In this document: one piece after another, positions 1 to 6,072 of the stretch
Layout of the letters: every line of letters starts with the position of its first letter
How positions within the stretch are numbered: position 1 is the stretch's first letter
Source: Nitrospirae bacterium RBG_19FT_COMBO_42_15
GTDB lineage: Bacteria > Nitrospirota > CAKKRA01 > 9FT-COMBO-42-15
Length of the DNA stretch: 6,309 nucleotides
Direction: 5' to 3'
NCBI GenBank assembly: GCA_001803815.1
Contig: MHEL01000143.1
Coordinates: 1 to 6,309, forward strand
The notes under the pieces: model-generated
Databases searched by the model: none
What the model was told of the DNA's origin: nothing
Seen by the model: the letters and a program-made list of their open reading frames with translations, nothing else
Position numbers and translations under genes: made by a program

Positions 1-1241
1 TTTCAGGCGCAGAGATAGCAATAATCAGCGCAAGAAGAAGCCGAATAAAACAGCTTGTTGAAGAGGGAAACAAAAGCGCAATCAGTGTCCACAAGCTGCA
101 AAGCGAACCAGAGAAATTTCTTGCCACAATTCAGGTCGGCATCACAGTAATCGGCGCGCTTGCAGGCGCAGTCGGCGGCGTTACAGCCATTGAGATTGTC
201 AAGCCTGTGCTTCAACAGGCGCCGTATAAGTTTATAAACAGCGCCAGTGAGCCTATTGCTATCGGCATAGTTGTTGTAATAATATCCTACCTTACGCTGA
301 TATTAGGCGAACTCCTGCCAAAGTCTCTCGGGTTAAGGTATTCAGAGAAAATCGCCTTCTGGACAGCAGCGCCTATAGAATTCCTTTCTAAGATTTCTGC
401 CTATCTTATAAAATTTCTCACTTCATCAACAAATATTTTTCTGTTTCCTTTTGGCAAAAAGGGTGTTTCTGCTGAACCCTTTGTATCAGAGGAGGAGATT
501 ATGCTTATAATCCGTGAGGGAAGGGAGAGGGGCATCTTTGACCAGACTGAGCAGGAGCTTATAAAGAGTGTTTTTGAGTTTACAGACACCTCTGTAAAAG
601 AGGTAATGGTCCCCAAACCAAGGATAGCTTCTATACAGATTGCTATGCCTGCAAAGGAGATATTTGACATAATCTCTGAAAATAGATTCTCCCGGTATCC
701 GGTCTATAGAAAGACCATTGATGATATTGTTGGAATATTAAATGTCAAGGACCTCCTTGAGGTGCTCAAAGACGGAAGGGAGATAAAAGTAAGCGAACTT
801 TTAAGGCCTATTTACTTTGTTCCTGAGACAAAAAAGGTGAGCCAGCTTTTAAAAGAGCTCCAGAAGAGAAGGATGCAGATGGCAGTTGTGCTGGATGAAT
901 ATGGCGTTGTTGAGGGACTTGTAACAACAGAGGACTTAGTTGAGGAAATTGTAGGAGAGATAGAAGATGAGTATGACATACAGGAGAGGCCGGTTGAGAG
1001 GCTCAATGACGGCTCGCTGGTAATTGACGCCTCCCTGACTATAAGGGACTTGCGGGACCAGCATGCGCTGGCGCTGCCTGAATCTGCGGACTTTGAGACC
1101 CTTGCAGGATTTATGCTGTCACAGCTACAGAGGATACCAAAGGGCGGAGAGATAATACAGTACGGCGACTATAAATTTACCATTGTGGATATGGAGGACA
1201 GAAGAATCGCAAGGGTTAAGGCGGAGAAGGTGAAGAAATAG
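1..1241 (+). CDS. CNNM/CorC-HlyC family membrane protein with CBS pair (5' partial)
   Basis: This open frame runs in from the left edge (first full codon at base 3) and encodes 412 residues to a TAG at 1239-1241. The first visible residues, SGAEIAIISARRSR, are the typical start of the DUF21/CNNM transmembrane domain, so probably only some 15-25 N-terminal residues are missing. Hydrophobic segments lie at about bases 117-190 and 250-320; the second leads into the family signature LGELLPKSLGLRY. A CBS pair follows: CBS1 at about 595-780 (EVMVPKPRI, then FSRYPVY) and CBS2 at about 800-975 (VVLDEYGVVEGLVTTEDLVEEI). The C-terminal CorC_HlyC domain occupies about 1000-1225. Families of this build sit in the inner membrane. 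Members are implicated in Mg2+ or other divalent-cation export, with the CBS pair binding adenine nucleotides; the old name hemolysin is misleading. The GTG at 207 is an internal valine codon. The gene is first in a tight plus-strand run, but no functional link to the two signalling genes after it is evident. Confidence 0.93.
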   Translation, partial: SGAEIAIISARRSRIKQLVEEGNKSAISVHKLQSEPEKFLATIQVGITVIGALAGAVGGVTAIEIVKPVLQQAPYKFINSASEPIAIGIVVVIISYLTLILGELLPKSLGLRYSEKIAFWTAAPIEFLSKISAYLIKFLTSSTNIFLFPFGKKGVSAEPFVSEEEIMLIIREGRERGIFDQTEQELIKSVFEFTDTSVKEVMVPKPRIASIQIAMPAKEIFDIISENRFSRYPVYRKTIDDIVGILNVKDLLEVLKDGREIKVSELLRPIYFVPETKKVSQLLKELQKRRMQMAVVLDEYGVVEGLVTTEDLVEEIVGEIEDEYDIQERPVERLNDGSLVIDASLTIRDLRDQHALALPESADFETLAGFMLSQLQRIPKGGEIIQYGDYKFTIVDMEDRRIARVKAEKVKK

Positions 1242-1252
1242 GTAATGATTAA

Positions 1253-2125
1253 ATGTTAACATTAATAAAAGACAGCGCCGATAATAAAACTGCCTCCTTT
1301 TCATCTGTAGATTTGGATGACAGCGGACTATTGCTTCTTCTTGATAAAATCTTCTTTGACAAGGGTTATGATTTCAGGGGCTATAAAAAGACCAGTGTCA
1401 GGAGGCGCATTAAGAGGCGGATGCAGTTAAATAATATTGAAACCTATGAAAGATATATGGAGTTTCTTGATTTATCGCATCTTGAGTATCAGAGGCTTTT
1501 TGATGACCTTACAATAAAGGTTACCAGCTTTTTCAGGGATAATCATCCATTTTATGTGATAAAAAATAGAATTATGCCTGATATAATTAATAATCTTCCC
1601 TCGCAGCCATTTAATGAAATAAGAATCTGGTGCCCGGGGTGCGCAACAGGCGAGGAGCCGTATTCTATAGGCATGCTGCTGTCTGATGTGTTAAAGGATA
1701 ACATGGGCAGATTTAATATAAGAATTTTTGGAACAGATATAAGCGAGGCAGCATTGGAAAATGCAAGGCTCGGCATATATGAGCCGTCAGCATTTAAGGA
1801 AATGAAAGAGGAATACAAAAACAGATATTTCTTTCCTGTTGGCAGCAAATACAGGATAAAATATTCTGTCAGGCAATTGGTAAGATACGGCATCCAAAGC
1901 CTTGTGAGGCATACGCCTATATCCCGCCTTGACCTTCTCCTTTGCAGAAATGTCCTTATATATTTTGACAGAGGCCTTCAGGAAAAGGCATTAAGGGATT
2001 TTTATTACGCCTTAAAACCGGGCGGATATCTTGTTTTAGGTAAATCAGAGGTTATTATGAGCGAATTCAGGGACGCCTTCAGGGAAATAGACCGTGAGGC
2101 CAGGATTTACCAAAAGAAAGGATAA
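1253..2125 (+). CDS. CheR-type SAM-dependent protein-glutamate methyltransferase
   Basis: The 290-residue protein has the complete CheR architecture. An N-terminal helical domain carries the basic stretch SVRRRIKRRM (about residues 48-57) and the conserved VTSFFRD (90-96). The SAM-binding domain shows GCATGEEPYS (129-138), the acidic GTDIS motif (Asp162, expected to hold the SAM ribose), CRNVLIYFD with Asn233, and the late LKPGGYLVLGKSE strand-loop. CheR enzymes transfer a methyl group from SAM to glutamate side chains in the cytoplasmic helices of chemoreceptors. The beta-subdomain region (RYFFPVGSKYRIK onward) appears about four residues shorter than in E. coli CheR as I recall it, which fits a pentapeptide-independent enzyme. 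The ATG at 1253 lies 11 bases after the upstream stop. Its only Shine-Dalgarno candidate is a weak AGGT at 1240-1243, so translational coupling is likely. A TTG at 1313 is possible but has no better ribosome site. No chemoreceptor, CheB, CheA or CheW is visible; the immediate partner is the hybrid kinase, which suggests a role outside classical chemotaxis. Confidence 0.93.
   Translation: MLTLIKDSADNKTASFSSVDLDDSGLLLLLDKIFFDKGYDFRGYKKTSVRRRIKRRMQLNNIETYERYMEFLDLSHLEYQRLFDDLTIKVTSFFRDNHPFYVIKNRIMPDIINNLPSQPFNEIRIWCPGCATGEEPYSIGMLLSDVLKDNMGRFNIRIFGTDISEAALENARLGIYEPSAFKEMKEEYKNRYFFPVGSKYRIKYSVRQLVRYGIQSLVRHTPISRLDLLLCRNVLIYFDRGLQEKALRDFYYALKPGGYLVLGKSEVIMSEFRDAFREIDREARIYQKKG
2118..2122 (+). promoter_or_regulatory. 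Ribosome binding site deciding the hybrid kinase start
   Basis: AAGGA lies inside the last codons of the cheR-like gene and is 6 bases from the ATG at 2129. A TTG at 2126 is in frame but only 3 bases from this site, so the ATG is preferred and the protein is 972 residues. The site's position across the upstream stop codon implies translational coupling of the methyltransferase and the kinase. Confidence 0.7.
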
Positions 2126-2128
2126 TTG

Positions 2129-5047
2129 ATGAGGACATCAACAAAATTTATTATTGCCGCGCTTATTATTATACTGCTGCCAATGATATTTCTTGCCGTT
2201 CTTTCAAACAGCCTTATAAATAAAAGGATGGAGCGGTCTGCTCAGGAGGCAATAAATGATAAGCTCAAATCAGCATGGCTTCAGTATTATGAAAGGGCAA
2301 ATCAGATGAAGATGGGCCTGCTGCAGGCTGCTAATTCCTACGGCTTTATTGATGCAGTAAAAAAGAAGAATACAGATTATCTGAGAAATCAGGGTATCTT
2401 ATGGAAAAAGCACAGGCCGTATCTTGATGTATGGACAGTTGTTGATGCAGACAGCAGGGTTATTGCAAGAATTAACAGCAATAATACCGGAGATATATAT
2501 AACATTAACGGACTTATTGAAAAGGTTGTCGGCGCACGAACCCCTGTTATATCCACAGAAATAGTTTCAAAGAAATTTCTTCTTAAGGAAGACAAAAGGC
2601 TTGCTGATCAGGCGCATATAAGGGTTGTGAAGGGCGTGGAAAAGGATGAGTATAACCGCAGGGTAAGAAATGAAGAAAACGGCATGATGGTTATTGTTGC
2701 AGTTCCTGTTATAGATAAATCAGACCGTGTAATAGGCGCAATAGTTGCGGGCGACCTCCTGAACAATGACGACTATTTTCCTTCAGCGCTGGAAGACAGG
2801 TTCCCGGGGCTATTGACAACAATTGCCCATGACGGCATGAGGATAGCAACAAATATCAAAGGGAAAGAGGGCTCCCCTTTAATTGGAACCCTCATTCCGC
2901 AGAAGGTCATGGATAATATTAATATGTGGAGGGAATATACTGGAAAGACGCATCTGTTTGATGAGGCATATTTCACAGCCTATCAGTTTATTAAAAACAA
3001 TAAGGGCGAGGTAATCGGCTCTATATTTGTAGGCCTCCCGGAAAAATCCTTTATTGGCCTTAAGTATGAAAATTTGAGGACTATTCTTTTTGCAGCCTTC
3101 TTGGGAAGCGCTGTTGCATTGGTCATTGCCTTTATTATCACACAGAAGATTACAAAGCCCCTCAAACTGTTAACCGCAGGCATAAAGGAGATTGAAAAGG
3201 GCAATTTGGATATAAAGATACCAATTGCTGATACCCGCCTGCCGGGAGGCACGGAAGGCAAAACAGAAGATGAGCTGACAAGGCTTACACTCACATTTAA
3301 TGATATGGTAAAGGCATTAAAGATTCAGATAGAGGAGACCGGATTACTTTTAAAAAGTCTGGGAGAAAAAAACAAGGTTCTGCTGGAAACAAACAGTGAG
3401 CTTCAGTCGTCAAAGGAGCAGCTTGAGGTTGCCTATGAGGAGGCGCAGACACAGAGCGAGGAGCTTGAATCTGCAAATGAGGAACTGCGGATACTGAATG
3501 AAGACCTTGACAAAAAAACAAAAGAGCTCCTTGATGTAAACAAACGTTTAAAGATGGAAGAGGAAACAGCAAGCAGGACAAAGAACGAGCTTCAATCCAT
3601 CTTTGACGGGATTCAGGATAACATTATATTCTTTGATCTGGACTACAATATTATAAAGGCAAATACCGCCTTTTTTAAGAAATTTCCTTTTGACAAAAAA
3701 GAGCTATCAATAAAAAAATGCTATCAGCTCCTGCAAAAGCGTGACACGCCATGCGATGTATGCGCTGTAAGGGATACTTACAATTCAAAGACAATCACCT
3801 TTAGAGAAGAAAGAGGGGGGAGCGATAGAATAATACAGAAAATCGCCTTTCCTGTTAAAAACAACAGCGGCGCATTAACAGGCGTAGTTGAGAATATAAA
3901 GGATATAACTGAACAGAGAATAATGGAACAGCAGTTGATTCAGGCAGAAAAGCTGACATCCCTCGGCGAGATGCTCTCCGGCGTTGCACATGAACTGAAC
4001 AATCCGCTTACAGGCATAATCGGCTTTTCAGAATTGTTGTTGGAAAAAGAACCGCCATCAGATATTAGGAACAGCCTATCAAAGATAAATAAAGAGGCTT
4101 TACGATGCAAAAAGATTGTGCAGAACCTTTTGACCTTTGCAAGAAAGCATGCGCCTGAAAGAGAATTTGTAAATATTAATGATATAATACAGATGGCGCT
4201 GGAGCTGCGGGAGTATGACCTTAATGTAAATAATATAAAGGTTGTAACAAGCCTTGACTTGAATCTTCCGATGACAATGGCTGATTCATTTCAGATACAG
4301 CAGGTCTTTTTAAACATTATAAATAATGCCCAGCATGCAATGACAGAGCATGAAGGCAAAGGGATGCTGAACATCAGCACGTATTATAAAAAAGAGGGCG
4401 TTATTGCAATAAAGTTCTCTGACACAGGGCCAGGCATTGCGCCTGAGAACCTAAACAGGCTGTTTGACCCATTCTTTACAACTAAAGGCGTAGGCATGGG
4501 AACCGGTCTGGGTCTTTCTGTATCCTACGGTATGATAAAAGAGCATGGTGGAAAGATATCTGTTACAAGCAAATTGGGGGAAGGCGCTACATTTACCATT
4601 GAGCTCCCTGTTATTCTGCCTGAGGCAGAACTCTCAAAAGAAGATGCTGTAAAGGATAAAGCGGAAGAGGCAAAGAAGATAATAAAGAAGGCTAATGTTA
4701 TTGTTGTTGATGACGAACCTGTAATTCTGGAGTTAGTTAAGGAAATATTAACCAAAGACGGCCATTCTGTTGATACTGCGGAAAACGGCAAAGCAGCGCT
4801 CAAGCTGATTAAAGAGAGGCAATATGACTTGCTTATAAGCGATGTAAAAATGCCTGACATGAGCGGCATAGAACTTCTTAACAAGGTAAAAAAGGCTGAC
4901 CCGGAGCTTGCAAAGAGGGTCATAATAACAACCGGCGACAGCGCAGGAGAGGATGTTGTTAAAAAAGGCTTTGGCTATCTTCCAAAACCCTTTACAGTAG
5001 AAAACCTGAATAAGGCTGTTGCAGAGGCGCTGGCGGAGAAGCACTAA
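2129..5047 (+). CDS. Membrane hybrid histidine kinase (Cache-HAMP-coiled coil-PAS-HisKA-HATPase-REC)
   Basis: A 972-residue inner-membrane sensor kinase. The domain order is: TM1 (about 7-25); a large periplasmic sensor (about 30-312) that reads as a double Cache domain, with TIAHDGMRIATN and later GEVIGSIFVGLPE typical of Cache folds; TM2 (about 318-337); HAMP (about 338-400, Pro344 at its start); a long charged coiled coil (about 400-480); and PAS (about 484-597) with Cys531, Cys542 and Cys545. HisKA follows with phosphoacceptor His621 in GVAHELNNP. The HATPase domain (about 718-830) has the N box around Asn729-Asn733, G1 DTGPGI from Asp765 and G2 GTGLGL from Gly791. The terminal receiver (about 858-970) has acidic pocket Asp861/Asp862, phosphoacceptor Asp905 in ISDVKMPD, the Thr934/Thr935 switch region and Lys953. 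All catalytic residues are present, so autophosphorylation at His621 and transfer to Asp905 are expected. There is no Hpt, DNA-binding or enzymatic output domain, so the downstream target is not visible. The start codon is ATG 2129. The ligand of the Cache domain cannot be told from sequence alone. Confidence 0.95.
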   Translation: MRTSTKFIIAALIIILLPMIFLAVLSNSLINKRMERSAQEAINDKLKSAWLQYYERANQMKMGLLQAANSYGFIDAVKKKNTDYLRNQGILWKKHRPYLDVWTVVDADSRVIARINSNNTGDIYNINGLIEKVVGARTPVISTEIVSKKFLLKEDKRLADQAHIRVVKGVEKDEYNRRVRNEENGMMVIVAVPVIDKSDRVIGAIVAGDLLNNDDYFPSALEDRFPGLLTTIAHDGMRIATNIKGKEGSPLIGTLIPQKVMDNINMWREYTGKTHLFDEAYFTAYQFIKNNKGEVIGSIFVGLPEKSFIGLKYENLRTILFAAFLGSAVALVIAFIITQKITKPLKLLTAGIKEIEKGNLDIKIPIADTRLPGGTEGKTEDELTRLTLTFNDMVKALKIQIEETGLLLKSLGEKNKVLLETNSELQSSKEQLEVAYEEAQTQSEELESANEELRILNEDLDKKTKELLDVNKRLKMEEETASRTKNELQSIFDGIQDNIIFFDLDYNIIKANTAFFKKFPFDKKELSIKKCYQLLQKRDTPCDVCAVRDTYNSKTITFREERGGSDRIIQKIAFPVKNNSGALTGVVENIKDITEQRIMEQQLIQAEKLTSLGEMLSGVAHELNNPLTGIIGFSELLLEKEPPSDIRNSLSKINKEALRCKKIVQNLLTFARKHAPEREFVNINDIIQMALELREYDLNVNNIKVVTSLDLNLPMTMADSFQIQQVFLNIINNAQHAMTEHEGKGMLNISTYYKKEGVIAIKFSDTGPGIAPENLNRLFDPFFTTKGVGMGTGLGLSVSYGMIKEHGGKISVTSKLGEGATFTIELPVILPEAELSKEDAVKDKAEEAKKIIKKANVIVVDDEPVILELVKEILTKDGHSVDTAENGKAALKLIKERQYDLLISDVKMPDMSGIELLNKVKKADPELAKRVIITTGDSAGEDVVKKGFGYLPKPFTVENLNKAVAEALAEKH

Positions 5048-5155
5048 ATTCTAAATCCGAAATTCTAAACAAATACAAATGATAAAAATCCAAAACCGTT
5101 TGGAACATTTATATTTTGATATTGTTTAGGATTTAGATATTAGGATTTGGGATTT
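5046..5155. repeat. AT-rich imperfect palindrome filling the convergent intergenic gap
   Basis: Nearly the whole gap between the two converging genes is one long imperfect inverted repeat. The outer arms are 5046-5058 (AAATTCTAAATCC) and 5143-5155 (GGATTTGGGATTT), which match at 11 of 13 positions as inverted copies. The inner arms are 5060-5070 (AAATTCTAAAC) and 5124-5134 (GTTTAGGATTT), matching at 10 of 11. The centre is a perfect 6-bp stem, TCCAAA at 5089-5094 with TTTGGA at 5099-5104, around an ACCG loop. The left arm holds a perfect 10-base direct repeat (AAATTCTAAA at 5046-5055 and 5060-5069), and the right arm repeats TTAGGATTT. No reading frame is evident. The build is that of a non-coding palindromic repeat unit (REP- or MITE-like); whether it is dispersed in the genome cannot be judged from one copy. 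Confidence 0.75.
5084..5104 (-). terminator. Weak intrinsic terminator-like hairpin for the aminotransferase transcript
   Basis: Read on the minus strand, the central TCCAAA/TTTGGA hairpin of the palindrome is followed directly by an ATTTTTAT tract, about 55 bases after the aminotransferase stop. The stem is short and AT-rich, so termination strength is doubtful. On the plus strand the same hairpin is followed by only a broken T-rich stretch, so evidence for terminating the kinase transcript is weaker still. Confidence 0.35.
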
Positions 5156-5158
5156 ACA

Positions 5159-6019
5159 TCAATAATATGGCCTCACATACTTCTCCTTAAAGTCATTGAG
5201 CAGCCTTTTTGTCATCTCCCCGGGCGCGCCCTTCCCAACCTTTCTATTATCAATCCTTGTTACCGGCATAATCTCCATCGTAGTGCTGCTCAAAAAGCAT
5301 TCATCTGCTTTATATAGCATCTCTTTTTTAAATGCCTTCTCAATTACCTTAATTCCTTTTTCTTTTGCAAGTCTTATTATAAGAGTCCTTGTTACACCCT
5401 GAAGTATGCCGATATTTGTCGGAGCCGTAATAAGTGTCCTGTTTTTTACAATAAATATATTGCAAATCGTGCCCTCTGCCACATAGCCGTCAATGGTAAG
5501 CATTATCGCTTCGTATGCCTTCTTCTTTAATGACTCCATCTTTGCGAGTATATTGTTCAGAAAATTTGTTGCCTTTATCTTTGGGTTCAATGCCATCGGA
5601 TGATTCCTTCTGATATTCACAACAGCAACATGCACGCCCTTTTGATAATATTCTTTTGGATGGCCGTGAAATTCCTTTGGTATAATAACAACAGTGGGCT
5701 TGGGGCACAATGCAGGGTCCAGCCCTATATCGCCGTATCCCCTTGTAATCTGGATGCGAATATATGCCTCTGTAAGATTATTTGCCTTAAGTGTTTTGTA
5801 AAGGGCTGCCTCAATCTGAGATTTTGTCAGAGGCATCTTAAGCCCTGTCATCCTTGCTGACTGAAAAAATCTTTTAATATGCTCATCTATCTTGAATATC
5901 TTCCCGTTATAGACCATTAATGTTTCGTATATTCCGTCACCGTACAAAAAACCGTGGTCAAAAACTGACACAAACGCTTTTTCTTTTGGTATAATTTTTC
6001 CGTTTAAGTAAACCTTCAT
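5159..6019 (-). CDS. Class IV PLP-dependent aminotransferase, branched-chain or D-amino-acid transaminase type
   Basis: A complete 286-residue fold-type IV PLP enzyme, of normal length for short IlvE/Dat-type transaminases. Visible signatures are FDHGFLYGDGIYETL near residues 20-34; conserved Arg50 in EHIKRF; the probable PLP-binding Lys149 in IKATNFLNN; Glu182 in VAEGTICNIF; the cofactor-phosphate loop ILQGVTR (205-211); and SSTTMEIMPV (244-253). Such enzymes move an amino group between an amino acid and 2-oxoglutarate (or pyruvate) in the cytoplasm. The segment TRGYGDIGLDP resembles archaeal-type branched-chain aminotransferases. YGDGIYE and STTMEI resemble D-alanine transaminases just as well, so substrate is left open and no gene symbol is given. 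An aminodeoxychorismate lyase role is less likely but not excluded. The ATG is secure: an in-frame TAA lies two codons upstream and an AAGGAGG site lies just above it. The stop is TGA. It is probably co-transcribed behind the MetE-like gene. Confidence 0.9.
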   Translation of the reverse strand: MKVYLNGKIIPKEKAFVSVFDHGFLYGDGIYETLMVYNGKIFKIDEHIKRFFQSARMTGLKMPLTKSQIEAALYKTLKANNLTEAYIRIQITRGYGDIGLDPALCPKPTVVIIPKEFHGHPKEYYQKGVHVAVVNIRRNHPMALNPKIKATNFLNNILAKMESLKKKAYEAIMLTIDGYVAEGTICNIFIVKNRTLITAPTNIGILQGVTRTLIIRLAKEKGIKVIEKAFKKEMLYKADECFLSSTTMEIMPVTRIDNRKVGKGAPGEMTKRLLNDFKEKYVRPYY

Positions 6020-6030
6020 TCCTTTTTAAG

Positions 6031-6037
6031 CCTCCTT
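6031..6037 (-). promoter_or_regulatory. Ribosome binding site of the aminotransferase gene
   Basis: The minus strand reads AAGGAGG here, a near-perfect Shine-Dalgarno sequence 11 bases before the ATG. That spacing is slightly long. A second AAGGA abuts the ATG directly and is too close to serve. The in-frame TAA between the site and the ATG rules out a longer protein. Confidence 0.65.
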
Positions 6038-6050
6038 ACAGATCCTGAAA

Positions 6051-6072
6051 GGACGAGGCAGCGCCTCGCCCC
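6051..6072. repeat. Short GC-rich hairpin, REP-like
   Basis: CGAGGC (6054-6059) and GCCTCG (6063-6068) form a perfect 6-bp stem around an AGC loop. After one A-C mismatch the stem is extended by GG/CC on the outside. It is markedly more GC-rich than its surroundings and lies immediately after the stop of the MetE-like gene, in the 52-base gap before the aminotransferase gene. There is no T-tract on the minus-strand exit side (TTTCAGG follows), so it is not a standard intrinsic terminator. Its form is that of short dispersed palindromic units; it could also stabilise the 3' end of the upstream message. Confidence 0.55.

Noticed and set aside
3..215. Cysteine-rich minus-strand open frame at the left edge
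   Set aside because: The plus strand encodes the conserved CNNM membrane domain here, and the cysteines are the antisense of its Ala/Gly codons (gca, ggc).
207..1241. GTG at 207 as the start of the CNNM/CorC protein
   Set aside because: The same frame is open to the window edge, and the upstream codons encode the conserved DUF21 start (SGAEIAIISARR), so the GTG is an internal valine.
1242..1252. A separate promoter for the cheR-like gene
   Set aside because: The gap is only 11 bases and no -35/-10 pair is visible around the gene junction, so read-through from upstream is the simpler explanation.
2126..2128. TTG as the start of the hybrid kinase
   Set aside because: It is only 3 bases from the AAGGA site, while the ATG directly after it has a normal spacing of 6.
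4525..5044. Two minus-strand open frames of about 100-130 codons opposite the receiver domain
   Set aside because: They lie antisense to a clearly conserved receiver domain and show no recognisable motif; open antisense frames are expected from this codon use.
5046..5155. A CRISPR repeat or part of an array
   Set aside because: There are only nested inverted and short direct repeats, with no regular unit-spacer pattern and no cas genes.
5196..5860. Plus-strand open frames opposite the aminotransferase
   Set aside because: They are shadows of a strongly conserved minus-strand gene and have no motif of their own.
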